The notes under the pieces are model-generated. The model did not search any database. It worked only from the letters and a program-made list of their open reading frames with translations, and was not told the origin of the DNA. From Acarospora socialis (taxonomy: Eukaryota > Ascomycota > Lecanoromycetes > Acarosporales > Acarosporaceae), in the NCBI GenBank assembly GCA_025617375.2, contig JAMYGW020000006.1, forward strand, positions 67,001-131,000: a stretch of 64,000 bases of DNA, read 5' to 3'. The translations under genes and the position numbers were made by a program. Shown in pieces: positions 56,693 to 64,000 of this stretch. Position 1 is the first letter of the stretch. Every line of letters begins with the position of its first letter.

Positions 56693-58243
56693 CTAAAGCC
56701 TCCTTAGCCCCACCCTCGGCTTCACGCCCTTCCCACTCCCATTGCTCGCCGTACTCGCACTCGACACCTTTCTTGCCCCTCCAGCAGGGCCCGGCACGGG
56801 TGAGGCAGCCACGGGCTGCGGGAGACCTTTCTTGACGACGCTCGGCGGCAATGCCGACGCGAGTGCCGCCGTCGTGACGTTTTCCTTGTATTCGTCCGAG
56901 GGAATCCGCGTCTTGTCTAATGCTGCGGTCGTAGGTTCTGGGTCCTCAAAGGGGGTGATGATGGGATGATCGGAGGAGGAGGAGGAGTTGACTGCCCGGC
57001 TGCGTTCGGCAAGTTTGGGGGATTTGCGGGGACGGGAGACGAGATGATTGGGTGGGGAGTGGGAGGCTGGGAAGTAGGGGTTGTTGTTGTTGTTTGCTAT
57101 GTTGCGTTCTGAGGGGCTGAGGTCGTTGCCGTCGGCGGCGTCGGCGGCGTCGTCCATGTCTGGGTCGATGGGGGTTGGGAGTGCTGACAGCGGTCTTTTG
57201 CCGAGGATGTTCTTTCGGGGGCTTGGGAAGGCGGGGCTGACAACTGGGGAGGGTGATAAGGAGGGGTCGTTTTCTTTCGATGCGGTTGTTTCGTCGTTTT
57301 CGTCATCGGACGGCTCGTCATTGCCGTTTGGTGGCTGGGACGGGCAGGTGTTTGCCGGCTGCGCGTTGTCGGTGCTTGAAGGGTCTATGGTATGCGCCGA
57401 GTGACACTGGGATAGCTGATGCGGTCGCCGCTTCATGATGACTTGTGAGGAGCCAGAGGAGGCTTTTCGGAAGGTCGGCCGACTTCGTTCCGTGTCCTCT
57501 CGTATCTCTGTTCCGGCTTCTTCTCCTCGTCTCTTAGCCGCCAGCGCCGCTTCCCGCAGTTCAGAAGGTATGGGTGCATGAATTGAGGTCATAAGCTTGG
57601 CTTGACGCGCAAATGCTTCGTAGTCGTCTTGCAGTAATTGGCCGGCGGCAGAGTTGAGCGCAGAGTCCGGGTTTGGCTGGATGAGCAGGCAAGAGATAGT
57701 CTGGGATGACAGAAGTTAGAGCTTGTAACGGGCTGAAGTGAAGGAATGTGAAGCTCACAATTAGAACGTCCCTGAGGGTCAATTTAGACTGCCAATCTCT
57801 TTTCAACGTATCGACACACACGCTTCCAGTAGATTCCTCCACATTGGGATGCCATATGCGCGTTCTGAAAGAAGCTTTCGGCGGGCTTTTGGGAAAGTCT
57901 TCCGGAATCTTGAGGTGTAGCTTCCATAGACCTTGGGAGTATGGAGTGCCAGTTGGGCCGGTGAGTAAGACTGTGAACTGAGTGAGGTCGTCCGGTATCG
58001 AAGTGGAGTCGCTGGAAGGTGGGAATAGATAGTGTGGTGGCAGCGCGGAGGTGTGGAGTGCGGAGTGATCTGCAGCGAGACGGCGCAAAGTGGAGGAGTT
58101 CTAAGTCGCACGGAACAGGTCAGTACAAAAGTGAAAGGACAAACACCAAGCTGCGATTCTCATACGACCTACACTCCGATAGGAGTGGGTTTGCGCCGAA
58201 ACATTCATGTCACAGAAAGCATCCAGGTTGCGCAACTTACCAT
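56693..58243 (-). CDS. Ubiquitin-conjugating enzyme E2, UBE2S-like, with long disordered tail
   Basis: Exons 58241-58243 (the ATG alone), 57759-58100 and 56693-57700 total 1353 nt, 450 residues. The UBC fold occupies residues 1 to about 150: [57 protein letters not shown] followed by GSVCVDTL with the catalytic cysteine, then [20 protein letters not shown]. The last block and the following [11 protein letters not shown] match animal UBE2S (E2-EPF), the APC/C-linked Lys11-chain enzyme. A tail of about 300 residues is disordered: Ser/Pro/Asp-rich, with [10 protein letters not shown], an Asn run and basic [10 protein letters not shown] at the very end, similar to the UBE2S C-terminal tail that docks on the APC/C. 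A cell-cycle role is inferred from the family. Confidence 0.9.
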
Positions 58244-58818
58244 GTTGTTTAGTTGAGTATAGAACAGAGCAATTCCAAAGCCTCCACAGCCAAAGTTCGA
58301 AGATTGAGGTGATTGAAGAGCAACGAAAGCTGTACAAAGCAAACAAGGTGGATGGAGATGCGTTCAATCGCCTTGTGCGAGGTGTTTATGTTGCTTAAGA
58401 CCAGACTTTGTTGTTGTGATCTGCAGCATGATTTCCTGCCGCAGGCGACAACGCTAACCACATCAAGCGATCTCAGATAAACACACGCGTTAAGGTACAA
58501 ATACCTTAGCGCCATAATGACAGATTACACGTATTCCTCGCTCAACATGCATAGCCAAACATTTACATCCACCAAGGAAGATAAGCGGAGTGTATGGCAC
58601 AGAGCCTTCAAAAATCCTACATTCCGAGTTCGGACTAATTATTGGTTCATACTACCGAGACCTTCGTTGAGAAATATCCTAGCTCAGACATGGAGTACAA
58701 ATACGAGACGAGAGGGTTACCTCAACCACAATTGACCCAATGTTCTTTCTCGTTGCATCTATGAACATGATAAATACTGCAATACATTCTGCAGACTACA
58801 GAATCCCTCCATCAAACA
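58244..58818. other. Intergenic, E2 promoter and HET 3' flank
   Basis: 575 bp, short frames only, no gene recognised. Confidence 0.5.
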
Positions 58819-60744
58819 TCAATGGATATAAAAATCCTGTTCTTCGATCCTATCAAGCGCCAAAGCTTCCCCATACATCACACCATGCAGATAACACTCC
58901 CCCACATACAGATAATAGTCGCCCACTCTCCGCAAGATATATGGCACGTTTCCGCCGTACAGAATACACACCACGTCACCATTCTTGGTCTCTTCAGGCG
59001 CAATACCCAACAACTCCCTGGAGGACTTCACCAGCCGCCGCCCTCCGGCCGGTCCGCAGAGACCCTGGAAGTTGGCAACATCCGCCTCGTTCGTTGGAGA
59101 AGAAGGTTTGTCGCTGGCTCTGGGTTCGGACGCCGGCCTCAGCGATGCATGCCAGTTCGCAAACATCTCCATGTCTCCTTGAAAAGAAGGACTTATCAGG
59201 CAGTCGGCGGTAATGGTTCGGGCAAACGCGTGGATGGTCTTCTCACTGTTTCGGCATTCATCAGCAGCCGCTAAAAGGGTCTGGGCAAACAACTGTTGGA
59301 TTCAGCTGGCGGGATAGGGGGGACGCGTCAATAGAGCGGGAAATACCTCTCGCCAGGGCATGTGCTGGGGTAGTGTTCGTTCGACGGGATGGCTTCGAAC
59401 CATTCTAAAAACGAAAGTGACTTGGTCGTAACGTCACTTTGAGCCGGTGGGGAACAGCTATAAACCTCGAGAATGCGGTCAACAATAGAGCCTCGTACGG
59501 CGAGAGTTTTCCGGTCATCGGTTGCGATCTCTTGGTATTGCCGGTCACCGGAAGCCCTAAAGGGAGCATACCAGATATTGAGCCGGTTTTGAGGTTGAGA
59601 TATGCTCCAATCCGGTACCCAAGAAGGCATACCGGAAAGCCCCTTGACACTGGTTGGGGAAAGGACGGTGAAGTAAGGTTCGTCTTCAAACATTTCACTT
59701 TCCAGTAACAACACGCGGGCAGCACGGCAATACACCTCTTGCGATGACACTTTGTAATCCACGTCCATGGCCGACCGCAACCTAGGATCAGCCAGGTTAA
59801 GAGCGGCATATACTTTGTCTCTTGGATCTGTCGCTCCCATCGGGCGCATACTGGTCAGAGTCTGGTGCAAAGGGGCAAACTGCGGAGGCTCATTGCCGGA
59901 CCCAGCGAGATAATTGCGTCTGGTCTTTTCAAATTCGATCACCTGGCGGCTGCCATGTGAGGATATATGGCGAGGGCCCGTTCGTGTGTAGTACTTCTTC
60001 AAGCCGTGCGATAGGCTTAGCCACGAAGCTTCGTAGGGTCCACAACGGATCACTAGGTTCTCCGACACACTAACTTCTTGCATGACCCAAGCACTCAAGG
60101 CGATGAGCCTCGTATGTGGAGATGAGGGATATCGATAGAACTTACCGAGTAAACCATGATCGGTCCAGGATTGCATTGAGTGCGGACCATGCAGGGGACC
60201 TGGACGGCGGCAGGCTGACATAGTAGTTGAAGCCGTTCTCGACGGAAGGTACATCGTCTTCAAAATAGCTCGTCTTCGGCAACCAGGTGTCGGCTGCACT
60301 CGAAAGCGATGCAATCAAACTCAGTCCCAAGTGCGTGTCTGCGGTGTCCTGCCCTAACCAGATGATCGTCCGTGTGGCATTATGATACACCCTGCCCATC
60401 TGGCTGACCTGCAAGCGTCGTTCCTCCCGATCCTCTTGGTTGATGCAGAGCTGATCCACCCAGAGTACCCGATAGCCTCTGTCGGACCGGAGCTCGCAGA
60501 GGGCAGCCAGCAGGTGCTTGGTGATGCTGACTGTCCATGGCTGGCCGTCTGTCCGGCACTGAACAGGCTGATCTTGGATGGGCGAGCCCCAGGCATAGGA
60601 CAATGCTTCGTAGCCTGGCATGTGTTCAAGAGAAGCCTCAAACAGGTCACATTGCAACGGGCTTGATGCAACATCAGCCGGATACAGTCTCAGCAACCGT
60701 GTATATCCTTGGCCTTGCAGAGGGACATATCCGATCGCTGCCAT
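58819..60744 (-). CDS. HET-domain (heterokaryon incompatibility) protein
   Basis: Exon 1 (60146-60744) and exon 2 (59347-60093) are secure. HET motifs occur in order: TRLLRLYPAD, YEALSYAWGSP, VLWVDQLCINQEDREERRLQ, VYHNATRTIIWLG, SWFTR-AWVMQEVSVSENLVI across the intron, and PRDKVYAALNLADPRL. A third coding stretch (58819 to about 59290) has the usual C-terminal part: FAQTLLAAADEC, CGPAGGRRLVKS and GDVVCILYGGNVPYILRR. The obvious donor after PGER and the nearest acceptors do not restore its frame, so either a non-standard splice site is used or the gene carries a frameshift. HET proteins trigger programmed cell death or immunity-like responses on fusion of unlike individuals. Total about 600 residues, cytosolic. 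Confidence 0.8.
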
Positions 60745-61637
60745 GGTTGGTCGCCTTGATAGACTGAGTACATCGTAGCAAGAGATCGTCGCCGCTTACT
60801 GATTTACGCCACATGTCTCCCCGTTGTGTATTCATACAGTGATGAGAGCGTGTTGCTCATGTCTGATTCGACCATAAGCGCTCGCGCGTTACGGTGGAAG
60901 GATAGCTGAAAGCGCGATTTTTCCTCAACGTTTGTCCTCATCGGCCTTATGGCCGTGCAGGATAGCCAAAAGATATTGCCCGGATATAGTCACGCTTTCA
61001 TTACCATGTGTTGGGCAAGTGTAGGACTGTCGATACAGAAGATCTTCAACCAGTCTTGTACGTTATAGAATACGTCTACTGAGACAGCCCAATTCTGATC
61101 TAAGAAAACGTCGGCAATGATATGAAGCAGCAAAAGGTGTTGAGTGGGCACAGAAATGGCGTTAGCTTACTTGATGTCTTTGCATGCAAGCTCAAGTCAG
61201 GGTGGCATAACGTGTGAATAAGTATAAGCCAGGTTATACACTCATCGAGTCCTTATGTTCTGAGCAGTGAGGTCATCGCAACTGTAACGAGTGTCGCCAT
61301 AAGGTACGTGCTTGGGGAAGAGTCTAGAGATAAAGGTATAACCAGATTGGAGGGGGCAAGCTCCTTCCGGCTGTTCTGAAGACTTACTCGCCGCAATGAG
61401 AGCTGCCATAGATGACTGGAAAAGAGACCGGCCTTATAGCCTCTCATGGTCCTCAAAAATAACATCTAAAAATTGGTTGGTAAAGGGTATTCATCAACGA
61501 GTACAAAAGATCCGGTGTGGCTGACTGGACATGTAGGCTGTAGGTTCCTACACCTGCAACTACTTCAGGCAGTCGACGTGGACAACTCCTTTCCACCCTG
61601 TGCTTGCCCTCCCGTTCGAGGTATCTCGTGTACTTCT
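60745..61637. other. Intergenic, HET promoter region
   Basis: About 890 bp with the upstream region of the HET gene and the 3' flank of the kinase-like gene. No gene seen. Confidence 0.5.
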
Positions 61638-62883
61638 TCAGCCAATTGTACCCTCAACAGAGTCTTTCGAGTTAGGCCAAGGCGCGTACTTGTCGACAAG
61701 GTAGCACATGTTCTCGTAAGCCCTAAGCCTCCGGTTAGCACCAGACCCGTTGTATGGTCCTTCATAATGACTGTTCAAGCAATGGAAGCGTATCTGCCTC
61801 CCTTGTTCCCCCCTTTCTCCCACATCACAAGAACTCTGAGCGTGCCAGATGCTCAGCAGCATCAATAGAGCAAAGATGAAGGAGAGCGTGATAATTGACT
61901 TACATTTGGCGTACACTCTTGCCCTGGCCCATATGATTGACCGAGTATATAATGTCGTAGTACACGCAGTACATCCGATTTCTGTCATCCCACTCCTCCG
62001 TAGGCTCGCTCATGCCGTATTTCTTCAAATAGGTCTTCATGTATACTTTTGAGTTGATCTTATTGTACGGACACCGCCAGTCTCCGATCTCCATCTCGTT
62101 GTGGGCATAATACGATCCAGCATCGAATAAGAAAATGTCTCCTGTCTCGTAGGAGGTCCCGGTGTTCCCTTCCCATAGGTCAGCGTGGATCAAGCATGGC
62201 TTGACGCTTCGTCCATCTCCTTCGAGGGCTCCGATTAGTCGAGGTATAACGTGCGACAGTATTCTCTCCTCCACCTTCTTTAGCTCCTCCCAGGGGCCAT
62301 TGGTCTCGAAATCTAGAGTCATGACGTGCGACATGAATTTGGTAAAGAAGGAAGTCCAACTGCTATCCCATTCGGTAGCTTGCGGCGTCCGACCGTTACA
62401 TGTCCGCACGTGCGCTCCAAATTTCCCTGTGGGCGACACACTGATTCGATGCAATTCCGCCAGACGAGTGCATAATCGGTCCGGATCAGGGAGTTCACTG
62501 CTCATGTCGACGAAGTCGCAGAGAAAGAAATACGTTTCGGGAGTCTCGCTTTGGAATTTCCCCCTCGCAAGGGGCTTCGGCACCAACGAAGGCATGGTCT
62601 TATACAGCTCTGTCATGGCCCAGAACTCGCCTTCCATCATGGCTCGTCCTGCGTCCTCCGTCGCACACTTGAGGAAATACCGTTTAGGTGTCCCGTCGGC
62701 CAGTTGAACGCTGATGCGTGCGGTGACAGTCCAAGCCGAGGACCCGTATCTATCCGCTGAAAGAACTTTGGTTCCCTCAGGGAAGTGAACAGCGACATTG
62801 TTGTCTAGAGGGAAGTCCCCGCTTGTGGCCAATCGAGCTCCAGATTGCGGTTGATTGAGGAGAGAGTGTACAGCATCGCTCAT
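61638..62883 (-). CDS. Fructosamine-3-kinase-like (ketosamine kinase, APH fold)
   Basis: Two exons (61904-62883 and 61638-61722) total 1065 nt, 354 residues. The kinase fold of PF03881 is visible: YFLKCATEDAGRAMMEGEFW with the ATP-binding lysine and the paired glutamate, YFFLCDFVDM at the hinge, LCTRLAELHRISVSPTGKFG, the catalytic loop LIHADLWEGNTG (HxDxxxxN) and the metal-binding DAGSYYAHNEMEIGDW. The second exon completes the usual ending (RQMAYENMCYLVDKYAPWP). Family members phosphorylate fructosamine or ribulosamine adducts so that they decompose, repairing glycated proteins; some fungal ones have other small-molecule substrates. The start MSDAVHSLLNQPQSGARLAT gives normal length. Cytosolic, no signal peptide. 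Confidence 0.92.
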
Positions 62884-64000
62884 CTTGATTCAGTTGATGG
62901 TCAAGATGCACACAAGTTGGAGGGATATCCTTTTTATTCCTCATGTCGGCATGGCGCTTTTCTATCTCAATCAACAAGGGTATACACTGTCTAGATCCAA
63001 GCTCTTTCTTGCGCGCAACTGCATACGCGCCGCTCGAAATTGTAGGCTGGGGTTTTGGGGACTAGTTCAGACACCACGGAGCACAGAGTACCTCCCGTGG
63101 CCTGCCACGAATCCGATTGATTCAGTTTCCCAATAGCGTATACGGTGGAGAGTGTGGGGTTGCAAAAAGCAAAGGCCAAGGCAGCCGTGCCACCCAGCCA
63201 TCATCAGCACAAGCAACCAGATGCGTTCCTCAGGTATGTCACGACCGCTTATGGTGGGTCGCCCGGCAGTTGGCAGCCTTGCAAGCGGCACCATGACCGC
63301 TTCCCCGTCCGTTCGTCAAACCTCAAAGGCGTTCTTAGTCTGACGGCTCCTTGAGTGCTCCATAAGCTATGCCCGAGGACCGTATTTTCTAGTGTCCGAC
63401 AAAAGCACTGTACAGAAGGTATTTCACCGAGAGCAGTGACAATTGTCAGTAGTTACACAGGGTGCTCACCTGACACTGAATAACCCGGCCTTCGTACGAG
63501 TAACTGATGCCTGCTTTGGCTTCCTCGACCCTCCGAGTACAGTAACGGGACTCTGCGCTTGGGTGGTTGCATATGAGCTTTACCAAGTCAGGAGAGTGAC
63601 ACAGATGTACCGTGTATGTACGTGTTTGAGAACAAGTATCTGCTGGGTTGTTCGGCTTGTTTTCATACCTGTTAATGTGGCTATCCACGCAGTGGCGTCT
63701 TAATCCTTGTCTGTTGTTGAGGAAGCGCCCTCTCAGGCTCTCGCCCGCCATAGAGGATTCTTTCCGACTGCTGTGAAAACTGCGACTCCCCCTCAGCTTC
63801 TGGTTGGCCCGGGCTGTCAAACACTGAGCTATTCTTATCACTAATTGACGTAACATGTTCTGTTTCACTGAGTCTGACAATAATGCCTGTCACGCCGCCC
63901 ACTCTCCGTTCTGTGATTCGCATCTGCGCCGCCGAATGCTACCATCACCAGATGAGTTATCTGGTGCTCTCATCTGCTTGGCCAGTGCTCATATACCGAC
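62884..64000. other. Right-end intergenic region
   Basis: About 1.1 kb with the kinase-like gene promoter. A minus-strand frame of 144 codons (63446-63880) has no recognisable domain and atypical composition, so it is not called. Near the right edge, CACCAGAT (63946-63953) and ATCTGGTG (63959-63966) form a perfect 8-bp stem around a 5-base loop. Confidence 0.45.

Noticed and set aside
63446-63880. 144-codon minus-strand frame
   Set aside because: No recognisable motif and no support from composition or neighbours.
1-64000. CRISPR arrays, rRNA genes, bacterial operons
   Set aside because: No regularly spaced repeats with unique spacers and no rRNA-like sequence; genes are spliced and eukaryotic.

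Overview
This window looks like nuclear DNA of a filamentous ascomycete (Pezizomycotina, most likely Dothideomycetes). The evidence is spliced genes with 48-110 bp introns (GTRNGY...CTAAC...YAG), Zn2Cys6, CFEM, HET-domain and DUF6594-type genes, and a sharply bounded AT-rich block with a RIP-like mutation signature. Exon models below were built by hand from reading frames and splice signals; apart from the few gene models flagged as uncertain, exon lengths sum to whole codons.

Layout. 1-8.7 kb: the 3' part of an endopolyphosphatase gene (PPN1-like, runs off the left edge), a truncated tRNA-Ser(AGA), a CFEM GPI-anchored protein, a DUF3237 protein and a cyclase-family (PF04199) enzyme. 9.06-22.47 kb: one AT-rich, CpG-empty block that resolves into three nested transposons. 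The outermost is a TIR DNA transposon with an integrase-core transposase (net about 4.2 kb). A small LTR element (net about 3.0 kb) sits inside it, and a Ty3/Gypsy element (6.2 kb) sits inside that. All three are old and broken. 23-31 kb: alpha/beta hydrolase, Baeyer-Villiger monooxygenase and Zn2Cys6 regulator. Together with the cyclase and DUF3237 genes on the other side of the block, these could form a catabolic cluster that the transposon split.

31-64 kb: mostly housekeeping genes spaced by 0.3-3.3 kb: a single-pass membrane lectin-like protein, a 14-3-3-like protein, a small Cys-rich protein, an acidic SUMO-interacting-motif protein, an AAA+ ATPase, two small secreted Cys-rich proteins (one apparently broken), a SANT-like charged protein, the p24 cargo receptor Emp24, a DHA2-type MFS transporter, a membrane protein with a retropepsin-like fold, a DUF6594 fragment, a UBE2S-like E2 enzyme with an ATG-only first exon, a HET-domain protein and a fructosamine-3-kinase-like enzyme.

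Functional links. The hydrolase and monooxygenase are divergent from one 617 bp promoter region and are chemically sequential (ketone to ester or lactone, then hydrolysis); the regulator lies next to them. The rest of the window shows no clear pathway grouping. Nothing seen suggests CRISPR, rRNA or bacterial sequence.
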